Origin: Tubulanus polymorphus
Lineage: Eukaryota; Nemertea; Palaeonemertea; Tubulaniformes; Tubulanidae
DNA length: 64,000 nt
Direction: 5' to 3'
Assembly: GCF_964204645.1 (NCBI RefSeq)
Contig: NC_134034.1
Coordinates: forward strand, 1,610,001 to 1,674,000
Shown: positions 10,100-21,059 of the stretch, piece after piece
Numbering within the stretch: position 1 is the first letter of the stretch
Layout: every line of letters begins with the position of its first letter
Made by a program: the position numbers and the translations under genes
Notes under the pieces: generated by a model
What the model saw: only the letters and a program-made list of their open reading frames with translations
Database searches by the model: none
Told to the model about the DNA's origin: nothing

Positions 10100-13000
10100 A
10101 AATCTGTTAAAATGACCGTATTTCTAATTCTGGAACCCAAAGTGTTGTGAATTCGAATAAACTCTGAATTTGAAATAAGTTCGATTTTGAATGGCTTAAC
10201 TCATTTTCAATAGGTTAAATATTAACTCAAAAACTGTGGATAGACTGGATCCTGGATTCCACAGTTATGAGTTAAGAATGGTCTTAAGTTGTTATCTAAC
10301 TAAGTCTAAGCTCAATTTTTGGTTCTAAAGCCAATCTAACCAGTCTAAGACCATCCTTGTCCTGTATTTAATATAACAACTTGAGACTAGCCCTAAGATT
10401 TAAGATCACTTTTGGACTTAATTCGCTAGTGTAAAGTACACCCTGGTCCCTGATTAGCATCTTATCGAAATCGACCGTTATTTCAAAAATTCATACTTTA
10501 CCGAACGCGCGGTTTTCAGAGTTCTACGGTGGCGGTGACGAATCGAGCGAGTATGGACCAGCGAGCGATCGAGCGGGCGGATACCAGATAGACGACGAGT
10601 CCCTCCCCACAGCACAATCAAGTTCTCGGTGAGAGGAATTACAGCTGTTTTCACTGATAGGTTACAAACCTTTTATAGAATTAACCGACAATTCAAATAA
10701 AGACATCTAATCATCAAAATAGTATTTATTTTGTTGATTAACTTCTACCGGTTTTCAATGCCATTTTTTCTTTTATGCTTCATTTTTCTAATATATTTAT
10801 GACTTGTTGTTTTTATGAACGATGACTCGACTGTAATTTGACTTAAAGTTTAAGATTTGTTAAGATTTGAGTTAAAACTGGTCTTCGAAACCTGCTATCA
10901 GGGTCGGTTATGTATATTTAAGACCGGTCTATTCGTTTTGTAAGCAATCTAACAACTTACGACCACTCTTAGCTTATTATGGTTCTATAACCAATCTAAC
11001 AGCTTAAGCCCAGTCTAAACTGATTATGGTTCTATAACCAATCTAACAGCTTAAGACCAGTCTAAGCTTATTATGGTTCTATAGTCAATCTAACAACTTA
11101 AGACCAGTATAAGCTCATTTTGGTTCTATAACCAATCTAACAACTTACGACCAGTCTAAGCTGATTTTGGTTCTATAACCAATCTAACAGTTTCAAGTTT
11201 CATTCCGGACAGTTATCTAGTATTCAACTCAACTCTGCGGGAGCCATACTCTATTTCATATTAGTAAAATTCAGTTAATCGAATCATTTGCAGAGTGACA
11301 ATTAGAATTAAATTTTGAACATTTTGGCTTTTATCCTATAGTTAACCTCAATTAAATGCTAAGCCACTGGGGGCCTCGTATTTGGTGTGTTACCTTAATT
11401 AGTAACAGCTTGATGGGGGGTACCTGTAATCCGTGTTAATTATGCGGTTCATACATTATAAATGTAGCATCATCTCCCGCGACGGATTCAAAATCATCGC
11501 GAACTTCCTCGTTAAAGCAAACCAGCAGCAAACTGTCGTCAATCTAAACCGGAGTCGGAGAAATCTGAAAATAGAAACAGAACAATGGAATTCACACCGA
11601 TGTTGTTTTAAAACTCAACTCGGCCTGAAAATGGTAAGTCGTAAATCGTAAGTCGTAAGTCTATATTTTATTGCCTGTTGTTGTTAAATATATTTCACTA
11701 AGTTTTCGACCCTAAAAACTGGTATGAAACTGGTATATTTGATTCCTTATTAAACCGAAATGAGCTTAGACTGATTAGCAATTATTACTATTTTGTCATT
11801 TTAAAATCGATGAAATCATCTTTTAATTGTGCCTAAGAAATAAAGATCTATTCGACGAGCTTAATTTGACCCTAAAGAAAAATTGAACTTATTTCGAGCT
11901 CAGTCTGGCATGTCTTGTAGAATAGCTTGGGAAATAGCACGGTATCAGATCCGCGAGCAATGACAGTGCAAATGACCCCGTGTTCTGGCTAAGATAATCA
12001 TCAAATTCAACCTTCAGGATAATCTTACTCATCTACTTCGATATTGATTAATCATTTTCATTGTTTATATAAATTCCAATTCCAGGCCAAATACGCGGAG
12101 TAAGGTGTCGGGGATCTCGGATTGAGAAACAGGAAAACTTGCGAAACAGCCTCCACTATCCGCTCCAGAGAACGGTCGTCATTTCCAAGCGAAAACGTGA
12201 AAATGGTGTCGAAATATCGTCATCTGCGATTGTTTCTGTTCAGAATCGTTCTCAAAATCAGGAAAAGTATATTCGACTCCAAATCGCGGTTCTACTTCGG
12301 CTTTCAACGCTTTAGAATAAAGACCAAATCTTTTCCAACGTCTTAAGACAAACCAACATCTCGAAACTGGACTCAGTTGTACTGGTCACGGGTTAGATCG
12401 GAGATCAGCTTAAGCCATCTTAGTTTTTCAGCCAAACAAACCAACAAACAAACAAACCAAAGGCAGTCTTAAGGTTTGAAACCACTTTGGACAAAGTCAC
12501 GACTGTACAATACGACGAGCCGGTTCCTTAGACGATACTGAAGACCACAAGTCGTCTAAGATCTAAAGGCTGGTCAAAAGCTGTTAGATTGGCTATGAAG
12601 CTGTGTTGGTTTAAGAGACTAGTCTTAAGTCTTAGCCCTGACTATGGAACCGCCTGCTGGTTTTCCTCTTTTTCAATCGAGGATTTTCAAACACACATGC
12701 TTTGACTTTCTCTTTTTTCCAAGCCGACCGACCGAGCACCATATTTCTGTCCTTCGCTTAAATGATTCATCATTCTATTTAAATCGCTTGAAATCTGACG
12801 AATAGCTTCACTTTTTCTAAACATTATGTGATGATTGACTATTGCGACTTAAAACGATTGCAAATTTTATGAAATTATGTTAACGGGTTTATGTCAATTG
12901 AAATCATCTCGTTTTAATACAGAGGTAGCCATATTAGATTGCGGTACCTGGGGACGAAGTGGATTAACCCGGATTAACCAGGATTATGAAATTGCAGATA

Positions 13001-13250
13001 AGCCCTCACGTTAGATCGAATTCCCAAAATGAAATCATGACAATATATTCCGGCGATGTCATCATGTCACCATCATGTCATAATGTGGATTTAATGTTTG
13101 CTGTTTGTTATTTTCAAATGTTGTTATTTTCGTCTTTTGGTTGTGGGAAAATAAAACAAAAGAATCACGGAAAAAAACAACGAAATTCTTTGTAATTCAA
13201 TCTTTGGTTGTTAGAGGGCGCTTTTCCTTGACCTTGAGTCGGCGCAGATA
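10100..13250. other. gene-poor interval rich in 47-bp dispersed repeats
   Basis: No family-level coding match was found. From about 10930 to 11195 there are five to six tandem copies of a 47-bp unit containing CTTAAGACCAGTCTAAGCTC and GGTTCTATAACCAATCTAAC. Related single copies lie at 10250-10440, 12540-12640 and, elsewhere, 6430-6540, 9400-9520, 17460-17620 and 58690-58905. A possible plus-strand exon at 10520-10628 (AG before, GTGAGA after, open frame) and another ending at 11635 with GTAAGT have no recognisable content. Confidence 0.5.
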
Positions 13251-13254
13251 TCAT

Positions 13255-13560
13255 GAAGATCTCTACACGAACAAACATCCATCTAAGAATGTCTGCCTCC
13301 ATAAATCCCCCTATGACACCAAATTACTACTAGTGATTTGATCTACAGAACCTTCCAGATTGGGTTGCCTCCACAAATCACCCTATGACATCATCAAATT
13401 GCCTAGCAGTGAATTGATCTATAGATTCGTCCCGAAAAGATGGCTGCCTCTATAATTCCCCATGTGACATCATCAAATAGAAGCTAGCGATTTGATCTAT
13501 AGAAACTTCAAGGAAAGATGGCTACCTCCATGAATCCACCTATGACATCATTGCCTAAGG
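13255..13560 (-). repeat. dispersed TGATGTCATAGGGG repeat cluster, inverted
   Basis: Four degenerate copies read on the plus strand as GGCTGCCTCCATAAATCCCC, then CTATGACATCATCAAAT, then GTGATTTGATCTATAGA. The orientation is opposite to the copies at 7930 and 59400. Confidence 0.7.
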
Positions 13561-13589
13561 AAGCACCCACTTATTACAGCAGTTATAGT

Positions 13590-14045
13590 ATATACTATAC
13601 AATACACCACATCGACTCCAGACTGAACTGCCACTGATTATACCGATGCTGCGGGTCATCGTGAACAACTCACAATACGCCACATCGACTCCAACTGAAC
13701 TGCCACTGATTATACCGATGCTGCGGGTCATCGTGAACAACTCACAATACGCCACATCGACTCCAGACTGAACTGCCACTGATTATACCGATGCTGCGGG
13801 TCATCGTGAACAACTCACAATACGCCACATCGACTCCAACTGAACTGCCACTGATTATACCGATGCTGCGGGTCATCGTGAACAACTCACAATACGCCAC
13901 ATCGACTCCAGACTGAACTGCCACTGATTATAGCGATGCTGCGGGTCATCGTGAACAACTCACAATACGCCACATCGACTCCAGACTCGACTGCCACTGA
14001 TTATAGCGATGCTGCGGGTCATCGTGAACGACTCGCAGCCACTCA
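13590..14045. repeat. 70/72-bp tandem repeat, about six copies
   Basis: The unit contains CGCCACATCGACTCCA, GAACTGCCACTGATTATA and GCTGCGGGTCATCGTGAAC. Copies alternate between 72 bp (CCAGACTG) and 70 bp (CCAACTG), so the higher-order unit is about 142 bp. The change in length breaks any reading frame, so the minus-strand ORFs over it are not real. A single unit on the minus strand joins an open stretch with a hydrophobic start (MIILLV, at about 14060); whether a real exon seeded the array is unclear. Confidence 0.75.
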
Positions 14046-14398
14046 TCCCGACTGACCAGTAAAATGATCATCAGCACCGCGCAAGAGATCAGATGACACA
14101 AAGTCTATTACACATTCAAATCTAGGTCCCGTAACTGTATATACATAAAACCCGAATCACTACTGAAAATAAAACGATTTTAATGTCAATTTTTAATGCG
14201 TGAAACTATGGATGAATTGTTATACATGTAACAGATTGAATTCAATCCCGGTTCGGGAAATTACTATTCAACAATTCGCGCGCCGCCGCAGACGTAGATT
14301 CACTTTTATACCGCGTGCATTGTGTGTCGACAACTCTGATCTATCCTCAGACTTTTTTTGAACCTGCTTCCTTCGAAAAGATAACTCCATCCGCGATC

Positions 14399-17300
14399 AT
14401 GAAGATATCCGTAGCCGTACTAGCTGTATTTCTCGTTTCAGTCGTTTCACGTAAGTAACCCGTGCAATTATATATGCATTTTACTTTTTTTAACGCAAAA
14501 ATGATTTCAAATTGTCATCGAATTGCATCAGAATAATGCGCTGTTGACGAAAATCCGCAATTATGAGGAGAAAAACCTAAGAGACTAGTGGCGGTTCGGC
14601 CCATGTATATGAAAATGGCTCGAAGAATTGAGTCTAAACGTCACTACTCTCTTAGTTTTGAAAATGGCTCATAGAATCGAGTCTAAACGTCACTACTCTC
14701 TTAGTTTTGAAAATGTCTCATAGAATTGAGTCTAAACGTCACTACTCTCTTAGTTTTGAAAATGGCTCATAGAATTGAGTCTTAACGTCAGTACTCTCTT
14801 AGTTTTGAAAATGTCTCATAGAATTGAGTCTAAACGTCACTACTCTCTTAGTTTTGAAAATGTCTCATAGAATTGAGTCTAAACGTCACTACTCTCTTAG
14901 TTTTGAAAATGTCTCATAGAATTGAGTCTAAACGTCACTACTCTCTTAGTTTTGAAAATGTCTCATAGAATCGAGTCTAAACGTCACTACTCTCTTAGTT
15001 TTGAAAATGGCTCATAGAATTGAGTCTAAACGTCACTACTCTCTTAGTTTTGAAAATGTCTCATAGAATCGAGTCTAAACGTCACTACTCTCTTAGTTTT
15101 GAAAATGTCTCATAGAATTGAGTCTAAACGTCACTACTCTCTTAGTTTTGAAAATGTCTCATAGAATTGAGTCTAAACGTCACTACTCTCTTAGTTTTGA
15201 AAATGGCTCATAGAATTGAGTCTTAACGTCAGTACTCTCTTAGTTTTGAAAATGTCTCATAGAATTGAGTCTAAACGTCACTACTCTCTTAGTTTTGAAA
15301 ATGTCTCATAGAATTGAGTCTAAACGTCACTACTCTCTTAGTTTTGAAAATGGCTCATAGAATTGAGTCTTAACGTCAGTACTCTCTTAGTTTTGAAAAT
15401 GTCTCATAGAATTGAGTCTAAACGTCACTACTCTCTTAGTTTTTGAAAATGGCTCATAGAATTGAGTCTAAACGTCACTACTCTCTTAGTTTTGAAAATG
15501 TCTCATAGAATTGAGTCTAAACGTCACTACCCTCTTAGTTTCTGAAAATGTCTCATAGAATTGAGTCTAAACGTCACTACTCTCTTAGTTTTGAAAATGG
15601 CTCATAGAATCGAGTCTAAACGTCACTACTCTCTTAGTTTCTGAAAATGTCTCATAGAATTGAGTCTAAACGTCACTACTCTCTTAGTTTTGAAAATGTC
15701 TCATAGAATTGAGTCTAAACGTCAGCACTCTCTTAGTTTCTGAAAATGTCTCATAGAATTGAGTCTAAACGTCACTACTCTCTTAGTTTCTGAAAATGTC
15801 TCATAGAATTGAGTCTAAACGTCACTATTCTCTTAGTTTTGAAAATGTCTCATAGAATTGAGTCTAAACGTCACTACTCTCTTAGTTTTGAAAATGTCTC
15901 ATAGAATTGAGTCTAAACGTCACTACTCTCTTAGTTTTGAAAATGTCTCATAGAATTGAGTCTAAACGTCACTACTCTCTTAGTTTTTGAAAATGTCTCA
16001 TAGAATTGAGTCTTAACGTCACTACTCTCTTAGTTTTTGAAAATGTCTCATAGAATTGAGTCTTAACGTCACTACTCTCTTAGAAAGCCCATTTTCTTCA
16101 TAATTGTGGTTTTTCTACATTTTTCGATTTTTTTTCGTTTTTTTTCGAACGAATTGCTTTTTGGCTTTTACTATTTCTTTTTTTCTGAAATTATCTGAAA
16201 AAGCCTTCGCTTCGTCGGACAAGGGGATTTATCGAAATAAGAATATATTTTTTTCTTCATTTCTTGTCCGAAGTCATAGAGACTAACCAGATAAATTATT
16301 GTATTAGCAAACCAATATTGCGCCTGATGACACGCGGCCACGAAACTGAAATGGATTTTTTGGTGAACCAAGCTGATTTTGATTTTTTTCGTATTATCAA
16401 GCAAACATCTTTGAACAATGGATTTGAGATTTGAATGGACTTGAGATTTGAGATTTGAGACCGATTGTATCACAGCCTATAGGTGCGAAAAGGTGGTATT
16501 TTCTAGCGAAAAATTTCCGTTTTTGAATAGAAAATGGCGCAAAATGTTATTTTTCATTGGCTTTGAAAACTTATGCGGGCATCCAGGCACGAGCGCGCGC
16601 TCCAGCTGTCTCGAGCATGCGATGACTAATGATTATACCCGATATACCGCAGTTTATAAATTCTGATATTCAAATTTATTCGAATCTCGTGAAGAGAATT
16701 TTACGGAAATTATTTGAAATGATATTTCGAGCTGTATGAATCTGAATATGCATATTACAAAAAAAGTTAGTTATATTTCATAACAGTTTGCGAGCACTTG
16801 CAGGGGCTTCATTCGCAAAGCTAGCGACTAATTTAAAAATTCCATTTTAGATCATTTTTCGACTTTTGAAACTTTCTCGTGGCAGCGGGTATTCTTAGGG
16901 AATAGAGCCTCTCCAAGCCTGACTGGTCACTACAGACCCGACTGGTCACCTAAGCTGAGCAGACAAACCAAAAAAACTTTCGAGACTAATTCCGAGTTTG
17001 CAACGCGAAATTAGCTACTTACTCGAGCAAGTTTTAAGAATGAATATGTCCCCGGGTCGCTTCCGTGAGAAGAAATTAATTGTTGTTGTTGTCGTTATAA
17101 TGAATTCAGGCGCTCAGGCGATGAAATGTTATCAGTGTATGGGTGTAGAGGTCGGCTGTACCGATAGAAATCTTGTCAAGATTCACAAACCGACCGAATG
17201 CAGTTCAGGACAAAATGCTTGCAGGGTATGAATTTTTATTATCCCTCTTTCTTCTTCCTGTCCCTCTCCCTCTGTCCCCTGTCCCTGTCCATGTCCCTGT

Positions 17301-17871
17301 CCCTGTCCCTCTCCCTCTCCCTGTCCCTCTCCCTCTCCCTCTCCCTCTCCCTCTTCCTCTCCCTCTCCTTCCTCTCCCTCTCCTTCCTCTCCCTCTCCCT
17401 CTCCCTCTCCTTCCGTCTCTCCTTCCTGGGGCTATTTGCACATTAATGGTTATGATTAAGTCCAAGCCCATCTAGTTGTATAGCCAATCTAGCATCCTTA
17501 AGTTCATGAGTTCTTTATCCAACCCAACAACTTAGGACCAGTTTTAACTCATTTGCTTCTAAAGCCAATCTAATTACATTTAAAAAAATAGCCCTTAGTG
17601 TTAAGGCCACATTTGGCCACAGCACTCATTACCGTGATGACCATCATTTCGGGTTTATTTTCAGGCTTACACCAAACCGGACAAGAAGACGACCGTAAGA
17701 GAATGCTACTCGGGCGACCTGGCTAGTTGTAACACAGACACGAAAGCGATGGCGAATATCACGCACGGATACTGCTGTGACAGCTACGACGGATGTAACA
17801 CGGCCACTTCCGTTTCGGTATCGATCTCTTTCACTTTACTGATCGCTTTCCTCGTCTCAAAATTCATGTAA
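14399..17871 (+). CDS. Ly6/uPAR three-finger protein, probably GPI-anchored
   Basis: A small cell-surface protein of 124 residues in three coding exons: 14399-14450, 17110-17225, 17665-17871. Splice sites (GTAAGT, GTATGA; CAG acceptors) and phases 1 and 0 agree. Exon 1 encodes a signal peptide (MKISVAVLAVFLVSVVS). The mature part starts MKCYQC and has ten cysteines in Ly6 order (CYQC, GC, EC, AC, EC, SC, CC and terminal CN), closing with CCDSYDGCN. A final hydrophobic stretch (SFTLLIAFLVSKF) with nothing after it is a GPI-anchor signal. The family binds protein partners or receptors; the ligand is unknown. Intron 1 (2.66 kb) is mostly minisatellite, and intron 2 contains a CCCTCT tract and a copy of the 47-bp family. 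AATAAA is at 18020-18025. A longer ORF that reads into exon 2 from the intron is not the start. Confidence 0.87.
14591..16085 (+). repeat. 49-bp minisatellite, about 30 copies, in intron 1 of the Ly6 gene
   Basis: The unit is TTTTGAAAATG, then KCTCATAGAATYGAGTC, then TAAACGTCACTACTCTCTTAG (49 bp, 50 in copies with TTTTTG). Variant units with TCTTAACGTCAGTACTC occur near 14780, 15220 and 15370, spacings of about nine and three units, which indicates duplication of multi-unit blocks. Confidence 0.92.
17245..17435. repeat. CCCTCT/CCCTGT simple-sequence tract
   Basis: A long pyrimidine tract of CCCTCT and CCCTGT hexamers lies just downstream of the exon 2 donor of the Ly6 gene. All ORFs here (Leu/Pro, Ser/Leu or Arg/Gly repeats) are artefacts of the repeat. 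Confidence 0.9.
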
Positions 17872-18029
17872 AAAAATAACCAAATTTAGAAACGAATTCT
17901 AAAAAAAAGAATCCCACTTTCACGGACAGAATAACGACTCAATCTGCCGTTATTCTTAATTTTCAATCTCAAAGTTTAGAACATTTTTCAAAAGAAAATT
18001 CACCAAAGGGAACTTGTGAAATAAAACCA

Positions 18030-20100
18030 AATTAAGGAAAAAAATATGGGCATGTTAAATGTAAGCACATCACCTACAGTATCTGTTAATTATTTTTAAT
18101 ACTAATTTTCAATCGAATTCTGTTTTAGCTTGTGTCGATATCTTGTTATTTTAAGTTCAAGAATTAAAAAAAAGAACGCTGGTTTTAAGGGGTTTTTCTA
18201 TAATGAACGGGATAAATGCATAAAAAATCAACTAAAACGCTGACATCAAATCAAAATACATATAATAATTATATTACACTTATATTCAAATTTATAGCTG
18301 ACATTTTTTCATGATATTTTATTCATTATGTTTTTCCGTCACTCTGCTAGGAATATACCTGTCCAGAAAGACGGCTACTCAAAACGGTAATTCCCCCTAT
18401 GACGTTGCACGAGCTATCCTGTTTTCTTACTGATTTACGACGTCGTAGACAGACATCTTGTCTAGAAGTGTCGATAGATCAAATCACTAGTAGACAGTTT
18501 GATGGTGTCATAGGGGGATTCGTTGAGGTATAAGCCATCTTTCGTGGACGGGTCTATGACTATTGGTACGATATTAGTTATCTAGCTTTTTCTATCTATG
18601 TCAACGATTTATCAATTATTCTTTGATTAAATGCAAGGAGGGCAAGGAATCTGATTTGCAAACTTAATATGTAGGTTTTCGGATAGGCCAAACGTGAGCT
18701 TGTATCGACTGCTTAGACGAAACAAACAAAACCCAAAAAACTTCGACATCAAATTTCTCAATGCCTGAAGAAATGACTTAACAGTGTAACATCAATCCGC
18801 TAATCGTCACTGCTACAATGAGTGATTTGCCTTTGAAATGTCGAATTTGTTTTCGAACATGAATTCGTGAACTATTTTCCAGGTTAATTAGCATATATCG
18901 CGTATTGTATGATTAATATTGTCTATACTTTATATTGTCTAACGGTAAACTGCGCCATATTGCATTGATGTCCCAGGCCCGGGTAATGCGCGTCACAGCA
19001 GGCCCCTGAATAAATATTCCGAAAACGTCGAATTTAGATTAGAATTCAAAACACGGGAACGATAATAATACGGGACTTGTGTGCATAAAATATGAGCTCA
19101 GAAAAAAAGAATCTGCCGACATTCAAATAATGGTGATAATTAGCGCGAACAACAGGTTGCAGGCATCGCGCGTTTCAATGATTCGCGAACTTGAATATAT
19201 GAAATTTTGACTGACTTTTTTTATGAAATGAAATTCAGTTTGTGCGCTTTTGAATTCACCTATCTAAATAGAAGCGTATTTTCATATTATCGCGGTCTGA
19301 CGAATCGATTCTCAGGGCGGCGGATTTATTGTGACTGGACGCGCGTATAGTTGTGGATCTAATTTGACTCCAAATTTTCGAAATCGACTCCTCCAGAGTC
19401 GTTGTGGGTTTGACTCGATCGACTACGGAGTCATGTCCTGTGCATCTATTCGAATACACGGGGTAGCGTGCCGTCAATATTGAGAAACGCACATTTTCCA
19501 GATAAGTCGATAATCGAAATAATTTTCACGACTTCATCCAGTCGATTGTTTCGCCATCTGGTGTGTGCTTCAGGTACCTCTCGTTGGTTTTTAATAATAT
19601 TTGAGTAAAATTCTGAAGAACTGCAGTTTGTTCGAGCAATATCGTTTGGATATGATGACACCTAAAATGCATCGATTTCTTGTGCCTGAGTTTTTTGTTT
19701 TCTGTATCTCTATATTGTATCGGGTCCTTTTCGGTTTTAAAGGGAAATCAATAAAATTCGATTATGTTTTCTTTTGCGAATTCGATGTGATTGTTTTGTT
19801 GATCGTTAGGCGGCGCTATGGAGGATTCGAAGCAACCGCTTCTCAAAGTATGGTCTTCTCAGACCTCCTTAAACTATCATTTCTAGTCAAGAGGACAAAG
19901 AGTTATTTCTTAAAAGGTGGCGACGTCCGGCAAAAATATGTCAATGTTCGAGCAGCCGTTCTTCAAGACTCTTCGTCCCGTAAAACAAAAATCTACATAT
20001 CGCGCGTGACGGACCTCCATAAGGCAGGACACTCCATTAGACCGAGACCTGGGTCAAAAATGCCAACCCGACATCAGAAATGAGACGACCAAAAAATATT
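18030..20100. other. gene-poor AT-rich interval
   Basis: No exon could be supported. Copies of the CCCCCTATGAC / GATGGTGTCATAGGGGGATT family lie at 18390-18545. An ORF at 19601-20083 (160 codons) has no recognisable domain, unlike codon use and no splice context, so I do not call it. Confidence 0.45.
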
Positions 20101-20172
20101 CTCCCCGGCCGGGAATCGAACCCGGGTCTCGCACGTGACAGGCGCGGATACTCACCACTATACTACCGAGGA
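20101..20172 (-). tRNA. tRNA-Asp (anticodon GUC)
   Basis: The reverse complement gives the same 72-nt gene as the copy at 7323: acceptor TCCTCGG/CCGGGGA, discriminator G, anticodon loop CTGTCAC. A T run follows in the minus direction (AAAAAATATT immediately left). This is the only one of the three on the minus strand. Confidence 0.95.
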
Positions 20173-20419
20173 CTGTGAGACTCTTTTGAATTGAATAAAA
20201 TATGGTGTAAATTACGGGCATTTAAACCAACGACATTTCCATCTGAGTCATTGCTTGAAGAAGAGTCGTTGGCAACTAATTGAAAAAAAGACGTAAAGAA
20301 TAATCGAGCCTTATTCAATGAATAGTATAAAAATCGATAAAGTATTGGAAATAAACGAAACAAGCTGTTTATTTTGAAAAGCGAGCCCTTAGCAATACGA
20401 TATATTGCTAAGTGCTTCA

Positions 20420-20440
20420 TCCTCGGTTTCCGGCGGGGAG
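20420..20440 (+). pseudogene. deleted tRNA-Asp remnant
   Basis: TCCTCGG, identical to the 5' acceptor strand of the three tRNA-Asp genes, is fused directly to TTTCCGGCGGGGAG, close to their 3' part, followed by ATTATTTTTT like a tRNA trailer. The D arm, anticodon arm and half the T arm are missing. It lies 250 bases from the minus-strand tRNA gene. It could be chance, but both halves and the trailer agree. Confidence 0.4.
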
Positions 20441-21059
20441 ATTATTTTTTGTCATCAAGGGGTATAAAATTCGGTAAAATTATGCAGTCAAATGCTTCAT
20501 TAAGGTTAAACAGGCTTGTATTAAATCTGTAAAATAGATATTCAAAATATTTCGTGCTGCCAATTACCTCTTGACTTCAAAGAGGAGCGATATACTGTAT
20601 ATAAGTATTGAATTGTTCATGTATTTCAGTACCGTGAGTGCTAAAGGTTTATTATTCGACTTTGCTGACACAATTCCAGTCTGTCTCGTGACATTGCTGT
20701 ATACGTGCATACTATCTATCATAAAGCCATTTTGTTATTTTTATCTGTTTCTAAAACTGGTTCGATTCATGAGACTTCTCCGACCTGCGAAACGCGAACG
20801 GCTCTTTATCGATCGGGTTGTTTACAAGCTGCCGGTATCCACCAGTACAGTGAGTATAGCACTGTACGAGCAGAGATACAGTACAAGTGTATATCGACGG
20901 TAAAAATACCCACACTAAGAATGAAATGAACATACGGGTATTAAAGAGTCGAAACTTTGAACGAATATCAGCACTATGAATCTCTTTGGTGCAGGATTTT
21001 GTATCATCGATAAAGCGAGTCGTCCAGTGCACTGAGCTGCCAGGCGTGCCAAGTGAAAC

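Noticed and set aside
11433-11651. A possible plus exon ending in GTAAGT at 11636 and a possible partner acceptor at 12085
   Set aside because: The joined product would stop after five codons and resembles nothing; the candidate exon at 10520-10628 is low complexity. Left as unproven.
13555-13924. Minus ORFs with repeated VDVAYCELFTMTRSIG
   Set aside because: They come from the 70/72-bp tandem repeat; the alternating unit length is not compatible with conserved coding.
17173-17475. Overlapping Leu/Pro, Ser/Leu and Arg/Gly ORFs
   Set aside because: They are translations of the CCCTCT tract in intron 2 of the Ly6 gene.
19601-20083. A 160-codon plus ORF
   Set aside because: No domain, no splice context, hydrophobic stretches typical of AT-rich non-coding frames; not called.
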